DNA of 35,228 bases from positions 1 through 35,228 of the forward strand of contig DNPN01000229.1 of NCBI GenBank assembly GCA_003501385.1, written 5' to 3'. Origin of the DNA: Rhizobium sp. (GTDB lineage Bacteria > Pseudomonadota > Alphaproteobacteria > Rhizobiales > Rhizobiaceae). A program made the translations under genes and the position numbers. The notes beneath the pieces are model-generated. The model searched no databases. It had not been told where the DNA came from and saw only the letters and a list, made by a program, of their open reading frames with translations. Of this stretch, positions 14,854 to 23,052 are shown one piece after another (position 1 is the first letter of the stretch; each line of letters opens with the position of its first letter).

Positions 14854-16708
14854 AACACAGCTTGCCGCTTTTGGCACAAGTCAGAAGGCAATCATGCTGC
14901 TCGGGCGCATTGGGCTGGCTTTGCCCTATCTGGCCGCAGCAATGCTGGGCCTGATTGTGCTGTTTGCGCTGCGTGGCATTGTGCTCATCACCTGGGCTGG
15001 CTATGGCACATTGGCCGGTGGCATCATCTGCTTATGCATGGCCGCTTTGAGAGAATACATTCGGCTGCAATCCTTCTCGGCCCAGGTCGCACCCGGCACG
15101 CTGTTGCATTATCTGGATCTCTCCTCACTGGCGGGTGCAACAGCCGCCATCTGCGTTGGTCTCTTTGGTCTTAAAGTTGGCTTGAGAGGCAATCACGCCT
15201 TTGGCTCCACCGGTCCCAAACGTCTCTCCGGTCGCCGTGCCATTCATGGTGATAGCGATTGGATGACGATGACTGCCATTGCACACCGTTTGCCGGACAA
15301 AGGCGGCGTTGTTCTCGGCGAGCGCTACCGCGTTGATCATGACACGGTCGCAAGCATGCCGTTTGATCCGCAGCGCAAAGACACATGGGGCAAAGGGGGC
15401 AAAGCGCCGCTTATCACCTTTGACCAAAGCTTTGGCTCCACCCATGGTCTGGTCTTTGCCGGCTCCGGTGGTTTTAAGACCACATCGGTCGTCATTCCAA
15501 CCTGTCTTGATTATGCCGGCTCGATGGTGGTTCTGGATCCTTCCACCGAAATCGCACCAATGGTGACAGCAGCCCGCAAGCGCATGGGACAAAAGGTGCG
15601 CTGCCTTGATCCCAAAATTCCAGACATCGGCTTTAACGTTCTGGACTGGATCGGCCAGCATGGGGCCTCCAAAGAAGAAGACATCGCCACTGTCGCCGCA
15701 TGGCTGATGTCAGAAAAGCCGCGCATCACCTCTGGTGGCGATGATTTCTTCCGAACATCAGCAGAACAGCTGATTACCGGTGTGATCGCCCATGTGGTTT
15801 TGTCGGATCCCGAGGATCAAAACAAAGACAGAACCTTGCGCGAAGTGCGGCGCACCCTGACGAAGCCCGAAGAAAGCCTGAAAGAGTTTTTGACAGAAAT
15901 CTATAATCACACGCCCAACAGTTTTGTGCGCGAAGTGGTTGGCCCTTTTATCAACATGACACCGCAGACATTCTCCGGTGTCTATGCCACAGCCGCCAAG
16001 GAAACCCATTGGCTATCCTATGAGAACTATGCGGCCCTTGTCTCCGGCCATGCTTTTAACACCGATCTGCTCGCCTCCAGCCCGACAACGATTTTCCTCA
16101 ACATTGATCTTTCCATCCTTGAGAACCATCCCGGCATGGCGCGTGTGATCATCGGTGCCTTTCTCAAATCCATCTACAATCGTAATAGTGACATCCAGGG
16201 TCGGGTGTTGTTCCTGCTCGATGAAGCCGCCCGTCTGGGCTATATGCGCATTATCGAGACCGCACGTGATGCCGGTCGCAAATATGGCATTTCCCTTGTC
16301 ATGCTGTTTCAGTCGCTTGGGCAGATGCGCGAAGCGTTTGGCGGCAAGGATGCCACCAGCAAATGGTTTGAATCCGCCTCATGGGTTTCCTTTGCCGCCA
16401 TCAATGATCCGGAAACGGCCAGATACATCTCGGATCGCTGTGGTATGAGCACGGTGGAAGTCGATCAGGTCAGCCGTGCATCCCGCACGAACGGCGCAAC
16501 CCGCACCCGCTCACGCCAGCTCTCCCAGCGTCCCCTCATCCAGCCCCATGAGATCTTGCAGATGCGCAGTGATGAGCAGATCATCTTCACCAGCGGCAAT
16601 CCGCCGATCCGCTGTGGACGGGCGCTGTATTTTCGGAGGGAGGATATGATCGCAAGGGTCGATGTCTCGCGCTTTGCTGCAAGACAGACGCCGAAAACTG
16701 CAAAATAG
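14774..16708 (+). CDS. traG: Type IV coupling protein TraG (VirD4-like)
   Basis: A 644-residue protein with N-terminal membrane helices (residues 5-25, 43-90, 112-130) and a cytoplasmic AAA+ domain. Walker A is GSGGFKTT at 230-237 and Walker B is VLFLLDEAARLGYM near residue 480, followed by the RKYGISLVMLFQSLGQMREA segment typical of TraG/VirD4. It forms a hexameric pump at the inner membrane that recruits the TraA-bound strand to the mating-pair channel. ATG 14774 starts MTPKQIILFL; ATG 14759, five codons earlier, is an alternative. The gene overlaps the end of traD. The trb genes for the channel must lie elsewhere. Confidence 0.96.
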   Translation: MTPKQIILFLIPVLVMILALWGLTGIETQLAAFGTSQKAIMLLGRIGLALPYLAAAMLGLIVLFALRGIVLITWAGYGTLAGGIICLCMAALREYIRLQSFSAQVAPGTLLHYLDLSSLAGATAAICVGLFGLKVGLRGNHAFGSTGPKRLSGRRAIHGDSDWMTMTAIAHRLPDKGGVVLGERYRVDHDTVASMPFDPQRKDTWGKGGKAPLITFDQSFGSTHGLVFAGSGGFKTTSVVIPTCLDYAGSMVVLDPSTEIAPMVTAARKRMGQKVRCLDPKIPDIGFNVLDWIGQHGASKEEDIATVAAWLMSEKPRITSGGDDFFRTSAEQLITGVIAHVVLSDPEDQNKDRTLREVRRTLTKPEESLKEFLTEIYNHTPNSFVREVVGPFINMTPQTFSGVYATAAKETHWLSYENYAALVSGHAFNTDLLASSPTTIFLNIDLSILENHPGMARVIIGAFLKSIYNRNSDIQGRVLFLLDEAARLGYMRIIETARDAGRKYGISLVMLFQSLGQMREAFGGKDATSKWFESASWVSFAAINDPETARYISDRCGMSTVEVDQVSRASRTNGATRTRSRQLSQRPLIQPHEILQMRSDEQIIFTSGNPPIRCGRALYFRREDMIARVDVSRFAARQTPKTAK

Positions 16709-16957
16709 CAATCTGACACCTCGCATGTGCCGCCCGCGTTTCCCACAGGGCTCCGGCAAACCTACAGCGCAACATCGAAAGCGCGGTTGCCTCCGCCCTG
16801 CTCCGTTCGCTCAATCCTCACTGCGGCCTCTGCCCATCGATAAAGATGGGCGCGGCTGGAAAACGCTCCCTCTCAAAGCAACGGGTGGGAGGGGAGTATT
16901 GAGGGGTGGGGCCGAGAGGGGGCATCCCTCATACCGGACCGTGGCCGCTCGATGCGG

Positions 16958-17281
16958 TCATGGGGCGGAAGGGGCAACGGACGGATCCTGGTAGGCGGCT
17001 TTAGGCTTGCTTGTCAGCTGAAAACCAATCGAGTTGAGAACAGCCAATGTTGTTTCTAGCGTTGGGTTGCCCGTGTCGCTGAGGGAGCGATAAAGCTGCT
17101 CACGCGCCAAACCCGTCGCCTTGGCGATTTTTGTCATCCCTTTTGCCCGAGCAACTGCGCCAAGAGCATTGGCGATGTGATGGGCGTCGCCTGTCTCAAA
17201 GGCGTCAGTCAGAAACGCTTCAATAGCCTCGTCAGATTGAAGCAATTCAGCCAGATCGAAATCGAGAAATTGTTCAGTCAT
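16958..17281 (-). CDS. Addiction-module antidote-like HTH protein (HigA-type), without visible toxin
   Basis: A 107-residue DNA-binding protein. After an acidic N-terminal segment (FDLAELLQSDEAIEAFLTDA) comes an HTH of the antidote family (GMTKIAKATGLAREQLYRSL, then SDTGNPTLETTLAVLNSIGF). ATG 17281 follows GGAGGTGAAGCAC; the frame extends upstream to 17428 without family similarity. In typical pairs a RelE-like toxin precedes the antidote, but the gene upstream on this strand is a DNA methyltransferase and no toxin frame is visible in the 143-bp gap. It may be an orphan antitoxin or a regulator. Confidence 0.8.
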   Translation of the reverse strand: MTEQFLDFDLAELLQSDEAIEAFLTDAFETGDAHHIANALGAVARAKGMTKIAKATGLAREQLYRSLSDTGNPTLETTLAVLNSIGFQLTSKPKAAYQDPSVAPSAP

Positions 17282-17424
17282 GTGCTTCACCTCCGGTTTG
17301 ACGGCAGGGGTTTGTGCCACAGCCGGGGAGCCAATCTCCCCGATTGCGCCGGCTGGCTCGACGTTGCTGCTTTTGCCGTCAAAACCGATACAATAAAACA
17401 GACTGAACCCTCTAAACCGGTTCC

Positions 17425-18294
17425 TCAAAAAAGCGCAAGCTGGGTTGCTTTCGTTGTGTCGGTCTGGGGTTGGGTCTGGGTTTGGGTTTGTGTCGGACTA
17501 TGCAAGGCCTGCCATCTTTTCCCCTCGCGTTGATCGCGGGCATCAGTAAAATCGACAGTGACAACTTCACACAGAACAGACGTGTCTTTCCAGGCGTCCC
17601 GATAATAGGCCGTATCAATACCGCAACCAATATCGAGATAAAGGCCCGTTGCCTGTTCAAACTCAATGCCACGGCCCGTTTCTAAACGCCGAAATTGCTG
17701 GCTACCGGAATAGCGGAAGGGTGCACTTTGCTGTGGCACGATAAACACGCCACGATCAGCAATCTCGGATGCAATATCTATTACATGAAACTCAAATTCT
17801 CGGCCACGGTAACGCGGGCCAGTCCCTTGACGCTTCACAGTTCCAAACGGTGGGTTTGAGATCGCAACATCAAACATCGCACCATCCAGTTCATCACGCC
17901 ACCAGTTGCGCCAATCAAACACGTCGGCACAAATCCAGCGGGCTTCTGGCAAGAGTTTTTTGCCAACCTCAACATAACGGGGATTGGCCTCAATACAGGT
18001 AATTTCTGGGGTCTCGTTGCCCCATTGGCCACGGTAGTGCGGGAAATAGGACAAGATGCCAATGCCGGCGCAAAGATCGATCATGCGGCCGTTGCTGCAC
18101 TGGGCATCAATCCCAAAATCAGCGGCAAGGTCATAGGGTGTGAAAAACGCACCCATTGCACCGTTGATATGCTCTGCTCCTTCATGCCAGTTCTCAAAGA
18201 CAAACTGCTTTTCGTCATCGCTCAATCTGTCCTTGGTAAGAATTGCCTCTGCTTCTGCATGAGCCTTGCGCTGTGCTTTGGTGAGTTTTGCCAT
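17425..18294 (-). CDS. Class I SAM-dependent DNA methyltransferase (N6-adenine type)
   Basis: A 289-residue methyltransferase. The SAM-binding motif I is MIDLCAGIGILSYFP (about residue 80), the acidic motif II is CIEANPRYVEVG, and the catalytic motif IV is NPPFG (AISNPPFGTVKRQG), which points to an amino-methyltransferase acting on adenine. The C-terminus is a QT repeat (QTQTQTQTQPQT) encoded by a G/T-rich minisatellite at 17455-17500, ending in QLALF. ATG 18294 follows GGAGAGACGACA; the longer frame to 18471 is unlikely. No cognate restriction gene adjoins it, so a solitary enzyme that protects plasmid DNA on entry is the best guess. It is divergent from the cold-shock gene. Confidence 0.85.
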   Translation of the reverse strand: MAKLTKAQRKAHAEAEAILTKDRLSDDEKQFVFENWHEGAEHINGAMGAFFTPYDLAADFGIDAQCSNGRMIDLCAGIGILSYFPHYRGQWGNETPEITCIEANPRYVEVGKKLLPEARWICADVFDWRNWWRDELDGAMFDVAISNPPFGTVKRQGTGPRYRGREFEFHVIDIASEIADRGVFIVPQQSAPFRYSGSQQFRRLETGRGIEFEQATGLYLDIGCGIDTAYYRDAWKDTSVLCEVVTVDFTDARDQREGKRWQALHSPTQTQTQTQPQTDTTKATQLALF

Positions 18295-18771
18295 TGTCGT
18301 CTCTCCGATTGTCCTTGTTTCGCGGAGCGGTCTTGGCTTTGTCCCGAAGGACAAGAGCCTGCGCTCTTGCCTTCGAGTTCGCGCGGAGCAGCGTGGGGGC
18401 GGGGGACAAGGGTAAAATCGGGAGGGGAATCGCCCACGACGACGATCAGGCGCGGCCTCGCGCCGGATCAAAGGCGCGCACGGGCCTCAAGCCCTTGCGT
18501 CCTGCACAAGAGAGCAAAGCGAGCGCGGAAGGATGGGGAGACCCGATTTTACCCTTGTGGGGGTGGGGGAGCAGCGTTTCCCCTCCCCCGTCTGATCAAG
18601 CAATGTCCGCAGAGCGGTCCTGATCGATGTCAGGGCATAGGTGCAAAGCAGCACCAAAATTCCTGCAATGATCCGAAACAACCGAGAGGGATGTCCGTTG
18701 ATTGGCAATTGCGCCTGCGATACGTTGGCCTCGCGCGTGGACATGCCGCGAAATGGAAAAAAGGAACTGAA
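18295..18771. other. Structured intergenic region between methyltransferase and cold-shock genes
   Basis: A 477-bp stretch without a convincing gene. It holds a perfect 17-bp inverted repeat, ACAAGGGTAAAATCGGG at 18406-18422 and its complement at 18542-18558, enclosing 119 bp. Smaller hairpins occur as well: TTGTCC-cgaa-GGACAA near 18339-18354 and GGCGCG-gcct-CGCGCC at 18449-18464. The promoters of both divergent genes must lie here. It could be a small non-autonomous repeat element or a structured RNA leader of the cold-shock gene. Confidence 0.55.
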
Positions 18772-18975
18772 ATGGCGACCGGTACTGTGAAGTTTTTCAA
18801 TGAAGACAAGGGCTTTGGTTTCATCACACCTGAAAATGGCGGGACGGACGTCTTCGTTCACATCTCGGCTTTAGAACGTGGCAGTTCACTCCGCGACGGT
18901 GACAAGGTCAGCTTTGAGATTGGTCAGGATCGCAAGACCGGCAAGTCCAAGGCTGAGAATGTCAGCGTGATCTGA
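18772..18975 (+). CDS. Cold-shock protein (CspA family)
   Basis: A 67-residue single cold-shock domain with both RNA-binding motifs: KGFGFI (RNP1, about residues 13-18) and VFVHI (RNP2, about 27-31), beginning ATGTVKFFNEDKGFGFITP. ATG 18772 follows AAAAAAGGAACTGAA. A longer frame reaches back to 18025, but that part is the shadow of the methyltransferase gene. These proteins bind single-stranded nucleic acid and melt RNA structure; plasmid-borne copies are common in this bacterial order. A weak stem, ACTGG / CCAGT at 18978-18995, follows the stop. Confidence 0.95.
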   Translation: MATGTVKFFNEDKGFGFITPENGGTDVFVHISALERGSSLRDGDKVSFEIGQDRKTGKSKAENVSVI

Positions 18976-19224
18976 CCACTGGTACATGTGCCAGTCTGCG
19001 TGAGAGTTCGGGCAGGCTGGCATGGGTCACAAGACCGGCCGACTCTATTGAAAACTCAAGATCTTCACCCTGAGCGGTCAAGAGCCTCGCAGAAATTCAA
19101 CAGAACGTCTGAAAACCACTTCGACACTCACGTTGACGAAACGTCGACGGAATAGCGCTTGACCTGAGACCCTTATTTTCCTCCAAATTTTGGTAGAGTC
19201 CGTTACTCTGAGGAGACGGACAGC

Positions 19225-19491
19225 ATGAAGCATTCACGGTTCACGGATGAGCAGATCATCGGAATATTAAAAGAGCAGGAGAGCGGCCTGAGAACGGCCG
19301 ATGTCTGCCGCAAGCACGGAATATCCGAAGCGACGTTCTACAAAGACAAGGCCAAGTTTGGCGGCATGGAGGTTTCCGATGCTCGCAAGCTGAAAGCTCT
19401 GGAAGACGAGAACGCCAAGCTGAAAAAGCTGCTGGCCGAAACCATGTTGGATAATGCCATTTTGAAGGATGTTGCTTCAAAAAAATGGTGA
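19225..19491 (+). CDS. IS3-family transposase OrfA
   Basis: An 88-residue protein with the OrfA helix-turn-helix (SRFTDEQIIGILKEQESGLR, then TADVCRKHGISEATFYKDKA) and a leucine-zipper-like coiled coil (LKALEDENAKLKKLLAETML). The last codons cross a run of seven A (19479-19485) arranged as A-AAA-AAA in this frame, the slippery heptamer used for -1 frameshifting to make the OrfAB transposase. Confidence 0.93.
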   Translation: MKHSRFTDEQIIGILKEQESGLRTADVCRKHGISEATFYKDKAKFGGMEVSDARKLKALEDENAKLKKLLAETMLDNAILKDVASKKW

Positions 19492-20324
19492 CGCCCGATG
19501 TGAAGCGGGACGCTGTGGCTCATGTCTGCAAACAGCATGGGGTGAGCCAGCGTCGGGCGTGCGAGGTTTTGTCCATTGATCGGTCGAGTGTGCGATACCG
19601 CAGCATTCGACCGGATGATGCCGATATCCGTGAGGCGATGAAGCTGGTGGCATCCGAACGTCGCCGTTTCGGGTATCGACGCATTCACGTCATGCTGGAT
19701 CGACAAGGCATTGTCATGAACCTCAAGAAGCTCAGACGGCTCTATCGGGAAGAAAAGCTGACCGTGCGTAAACGTGGCGGGCGCAAGCGGGCTTTGGGAA
19801 CACGGCGACCTTTGGCACTACCGTCGCGGCCCAACGAGCGCTGGAGCCTGGACTTCGTTAGCGACGCCTTCACGGATGGTCGTCGCTTTCGCGTTCTTGC
19901 CGTTGTTGACGACTTCACCCGCGAATGCCTGGCGCTGGTCGCCGACACGTCGCTTTCAGGTCGGCGGCTTGCGCGGGAACTCGATGCCGTCATCGCCCGA
20001 CGAGGGAAGCCGCGAACGATTGTCTCCGACAATGGCACGGAGATGACGAGCATGGCCATTCTCGAATGGTGCCAAAGCACTCACGTCGAATGGCATTACA
20101 TCGCCCCTGGCAAGCCGATGCAGAACGGATTCGTCGAAAGCTTCAACGGCAGCTTCCGCGACGAATGCCTCAACGAAACATTGTTCTCGTCACTGACACA
20201 GGCAAGGACGGAAATCACAGCATGGAAGGAGGACTACAATCGAAACAGACCACACTCTTCACTGGGCAACACCACACCCACTGAATTCGCAATGAAAATG
20301 GCTATGGAAAAACTGGCCGCATAA
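19485..20324 (+). CDS. IS3-family transposase OrfB (DDE integrase)
   Basis: A 279-residue DDE enzyme. An HTH_21 segment (REAMKLVASERRRFGYRRIH) precedes the rve integrase core, with catalytic Asp in WSLDFVSDAF, Asp in IVSDNGTEMTS and Glu in NGFVESFNGSFRDECLNE. It lies in the -1 frame relative to OrfA, entered by slippage on the A7 run, and the ATG 19485 also overlaps that run. It ends in LGNTTPTEFAMKM, as is usual in the IS407 group. Confidence 0.95.
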   Translation: MVTPDVKRDAVAHVCKQHGVSQRRACEVLSIDRSSVRYRSIRPDDADIREAMKLVASERRRFGYRRIHVMLDRQGIVMNLKKLRRLYREEKLTVRKRGGRKRALGTRRPLALPSRPNERWSLDFVSDAFTDGRRFRVLAVVDDFTRECLALVADTSLSGRRLARELDAVIARRGKPRTIVSDNGTEMTSMAILEWCQSTHVEWHYIAPGKPMQNGFVESFNGSFRDECLNETLFSSLTQARTEITAWKEDYNRNRPHSSLGNTTPTEFAMKMAMEKLAA

Positions 20325-20399
20325 AGCCAGATTGAAAACCCAGACTCTCCTGAAAACTGGAGGGAAGATGGGGCTCAGGTCACGCTCGATGCTATTCGG

Positions 20400-20651
20400 G
20401 TGAACATGGACTACGTGATAAGTGGGGGGAGCATCTGTGACAAGGGCAAGCACCCATCCTCCGATAAGCCTATACGATGTGCAATCGGCCAAGCCGTGCT
20501 GCACCCTTCGGTCCAAAACTCAATGTGGGTAGACATGGCTGCGGTGTCAGAAACTAACATACCGGAGCTTGATGCAAACTGGGACGTCATCGATCAGCAC
20601 ATTGCATCTTGGTCCCTCACACCCGAACAGCTAATTTCAGCCATTGGTTAG
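20400..20651 (+). CDS. Hypothetical protein (83 aa) beside the IS insertion
   Basis: An open frame from GTG 20400 (or ATG 20406) to TAG 20651. The sequence contains a Cys-containing, polar N-terminal part (GGSICDKGKHPSSDKPIRCA) and a helical C-terminus (WDVIDQHIASWSLTPEQLIS). No family recognised. If the IS3 element is removed at its target duplication, the frame opens only a few codons further upstream before a stop, so the IS probably displaced its promoter rather than cutting the gene. It may be a remnant. Confidence 0.4.
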   Translation: MNMDYVISGGSICDKGKHPSSDKPIRCAIGQAVLHPSVQNSMWVDMAAVSETNIPELDANWDVIDQHIASWSLTPEQLISAIG

Positions 20652-20997
20652 GTCAGTAGTTAAGTCAGCTCAGAGAGCGCTTGAGGCTCATGGTCGGCAG
20701 CTTCGACCCGAAAGCTTATGGTCTCTACCGGAAAGCTAGCTTTGCTGAGTGCGACAGGAGGCCATTTTCTTACTTTTCTGGATCAGATGAACCCGGCGAA
20801 TAGATTCTGATGGTCAAGAACCCGCCGAGGGATTCCTGAAAAGCCTTTCGGAAGCCCGGAGCGCAACTCCGCTTCAAAGTTGCATTTGCGCAACACCCCT
20901 ATCCCTTATTTAAAACGAAAGAATGGGAAGGTGCAATTACTTGGTGCGGCAATTTAATTTTCTGTTAATATTTCTAATATTTGGAGAGATCAGCAAA
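20652..20997. other. Non-coding stretch
   Basis: A 346-bp gap with no protein-like frame or convincing structure. Composition becomes AT-rich just before the lipoprotein gene, where its promoter presumably lies. Confidence 0.5.
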
Positions 20998-21807
20998 ATG
21001 CGTGTATTTGGCAGCCGCATTGCCGCGGTAATACTTAGCTGCGCGCCAATTTCTGGATGCTTCGGAGTGACCATTCCGGAAATGCAAAAGCCGCGACAAA
21101 GCTCAGATGACCAGCGCGACAAAGAGAATACCTTGGTCAATCTCATCAAATGTCAGCTGAAAGAAGGTGTGTCGTCCGTCTTAAAAGAATACGGCGAAGG
21201 AGGCCCTGGGAAAGGCTACGGCGCGGGTTGGATCAAGAGCTGGGCAGCGAAGGTCACGTTCACGCTTACTGCAAAGGAAACCAGCGGATTCAGCCCAAAT
21301 TTCTCGTATAAAAATCCACCGGGGATTTTTAGCCTAGGAATCGGCGCATCAGCGGACGCAGACGCGACGAGAACCGAAGCCACAGCACTTACATGGTCTG
21401 TACCTGAAATTCTCTCGGATGCTGCGACCATCCCCTGCAAACACTTTGGCCCATTCAAGGTGACGAGTGATCTCCAGATTGCTGAGTGGCTGCTTCGAAA
21501 AGCCTTTCTCGCACGGGTACCCGGAAACATCGATCGTCAGAAGCTCGGTACACCGTTTAGCGCGTTCACCTATGAGGCAACTTTCGTCTCAACCTATAGC
21601 GGCGGCATCAACCCGGGCTGGAGCTTCAGCCGTCGCAGTATCAATGACAGCACGACACTGTTCAGCTTGTCGCGAAGCCGCACTGACAGTGTTAATATCA
21701 CGATGGGTCCAGCAAGCAAGGACGACTTTGGCGGCTACCAGTTGGCACCAGACGCAGAAGATATCAGACGCGCAAGCCTGTTTGGACAAGCGGTGAGAGG
21801 ACAGTAG
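20998..21807 (+). CDS. Hypothetical lipoprotein
   Basis: A 269-residue protein with a lipoprotein signal: short positive start, hydrophobic core, then the lipobox ISGC with Cys21, so it should be lipid-anchored in the envelope. The rest is polar with beta-rich segments (WAAKVTFTLTAKETSGFSPN, YEATFVSTYSGGINPGWSFS) and few charges, resembling outer-membrane-associated proteins, but no family is recognised. ATG 20998 follows GGAGAGATCAGCAAA; an upstream start at 20923 would add a hydrophobic stretch and looks spurious. An 80-residue gene begins 8 bp behind it, probably in the same transcript. Confidence 0.75.
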   Translation: MRVFGSRIAAVILSCAPISGCFGVTIPEMQKPRQSSDDQRDKENTLVNLIKCQLKEGVSSVLKEYGEGGPGKGYGAGWIKSWAAKVTFTLTAKETSGFSPNFSYKNPPGIFSLGIGASADADATRTEATALTWSVPEILSDAATIPCKHFGPFKVTSDLQIAEWLLRKAFLARVPGNIDRQKLGTPFSAFTYEATFVSTYSGGINPGWSFSRRSINDSTTLFSLSRSRTDSVNITMGPASKDDFGGYQLAPDAEDIRRASLFGQAVRGQ

Positions 21808-21815
21808 AGACCGAG

Positions 21816-22058
21816 ATGACAGCGACCGAGAAACCAAGGAATATCCAAGAAGCCATCGAGATGGGCCTGACCATTCATACGGAAAAGGCATTCGATATGG
21901 GCCTCTGGGCGGATAGAATTGCACCGCACTATCTCAACTGTACAGTCGCCACCGAGGGTGAAGCCTGTGCTGAAAGCGCATGCGTTTCAGGCAAGCGGCG
22001 GATCTATTTTTGCACTGATGGTCAATGTGCCTACCGCTATGTAATTGTTGATTGCTGA
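21816..22058 (+). CDS. Hypothetical protein (80 aa), cysteine-containing
   Basis: A small acidic-to-neutral protein with an N-terminal helix (KPRNIQEAIEMGLTIHTEKA) and six Cys in the second half (LNCTVATEGEACAESACVSG, then FCTDGQC and a terminal C). The spacing is not a known zinc finger. It directly follows the lipoprotein gene. The same frame continues after two TGA codons (22056 and 22068) into a protein-like stretch, so it may be the start of a larger damaged gene. Confidence 0.5.
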   Translation: MTATEKPRNIQEAIEMGLTIHTEKAFDMGLWADRIAPHYLNCTVATEGEACAESACVSGKRRIYFCTDGQCAYRYVIVDC

Positions 22059-22310
22059 ATCGGGTCTTGAGGATTCGGTCGTTCCGACCGCTCGACGCAA
22101 TGGCACCACGGAGACCGCGAATGTTATCACTGCGATCCACGGAGGCGTCAGTGCGGCACAGGGAATCTGCCAAAGATCTTCGTGCCGATCGGTGCCACAG
22201 GCCTAAATCCTAATCAAAGGACAGGACCACCTGCTCCAACGAGAACTGCAGACGGCATCGTAATGTCTGGATGGCACCCGTTTGGCAAGGTGATTTCAGG
22301 CGATGTTTGA
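22045..22310 (+). pseudogene. Frameshifted hypothetical gene
   Basis: Two overlapping frames look protein-like in sequence: 22045-22206 gives LIAESGLEDSVVPTARRNGT and TETANVITAIHGGVSAAQGI, and the neighbouring frame ending at 22310 gives GNLPKIFVPIGATGLNPNQR followed by GWHPFGKVISGDV. Together they suggest one gene broken near 22165. No family is recognised with confidence and no ribosome binding site is evident. Confidence 0.35.
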
Positions 22311-22566
22311 GCTTAGCGCAGGCTCCGCCAGTGCAACAGCTCAGCAATAACGCCGCCTGCATAGCCTATCCCAAATACGAGAAGGCCGATCTCGAGTATA
22401 ATGATCGCCTCGAAGTTGTCCAAAATTTAGACTATGCAAATTTTGCTAGCATACCTAGATAGTATGAGTTTTTATTTGCTCGATATAGTGGAAAAACGAT
22501 ATGGTCATCTCCGCACGGCGAAGCATATGCTTCGCGGTGCCGGAGTGGGTATTCAAAGAGGATGCG

Positions 22567-23052
22567 ATGTGTGACCAAGTGGACAAATACGATCTCCCAC
22601 CCTCCAACAACAATTTGGTGAGACCGCTCGCCAAGCAGCTTGTCGGGAAGAAGGGTCGGCAGCTTTATTTTGCAAGCATCGTAATAATTGCTGTCGGGCT
22701 CATCCACGCATTTCTTTCCGGCGATAAAACTATCTTGCCGCGCTACGGAGCCCTTGTCACAACTAGCGCCATTGCACAGTCTTGGCGGCAGCTTCGATGG
22801 GCAAGGATGGTGCCGGATATCACCTCCGTGCTTTACGCGGTCTACTCGAAGATTGAACACAACAAATTGGGTCCAGATGCCAGCGAAGACGTCGCGAAGT
22901 CACGCGCGTATAAAGGGGTGAACCGCGTGCTACCCAGCTTCTACGAAGCTGTGCAATTCGAATTCCTTGAGCAAAATCTAATTGTTGCGGCTGTCGGAAA
23001 CTTTATCTGGGCCTTTGGAGATCTGGTGCCACTCACGCCAAGCCTAACTTAG
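22567..23052 (+). CDS. Hypothetical small membrane protein
   Basis: A 161-residue protein with two probable membrane helices (residues 33-50, LYFASIVIIAVGLIHAFL, and 137-153, NLIVAAVGNFIWAFGDL) and a cytoplasmic or periplasmic loop of about 85 residues between them. ATG 22567 is preferred because AGAGG lies six bases upstream; the frame extends to 22501. The closing GNFIWAFGDL segment resembles small membrane proteins I have seen near defence genes, but that is only an impression. An Mrr-like nuclease gene lies 508 bp downstream. Confidence 0.65.
   Translation: MCDQVDKYDLPPSNNNLVRPLAKQLVGKKGRQLYFASIVIIAVGLIHAFLSGDKTILPRYGALVTTSAIAQSWRQLRWARMVPDITSVLYAVYSKIEHNKLGPDASEDVAKSRAYKGVNRVLPSFYEAVQFEFLEQNLIVAAVGNFIWAFGDLVPLTPSLT

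Larger units (their letters stand above)
19160..20382 (+). mobile_element. Complete IS3-family element (IS407-type), 1223 bp
   Basis: Imperfect terminal inverted repeats begin TGACCTGAGACCCTTATTTT at 19160 and, read inward from 20382, TGACCTGAGCCCCATCTTCC; similarity continues past the TTCCTCC / CCCTCC segment. The element is flanked by a 4-bp direct repeat CGCT (19156-19159 and 20383-20386), the target duplication length expected of the IS407 group. Both transposase frames are intact. The insertion looks recent. Confidence 0.92.

Noticed and set aside
17282..17424. Search for a RelE-like toxin ahead of the antidote-like gene
   Set aside because: None of the three frames on the minus strand gives a toxin-like sequence; the space is too short for a full toxin.
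18025..18771. Long N-terminal extension of the cold-shock protein
   Set aside because: It is the complement of the methyltransferase gene plus structured intergenic DNA; the 67-residue form has its own ribosome binding site and is the family's normal length.
22271..22462. 63-codon frame after the frameshifted gene
   Set aside because: No ribosome binding site, no recognisable pattern, and it overlaps the better supported frame ending at 22310.
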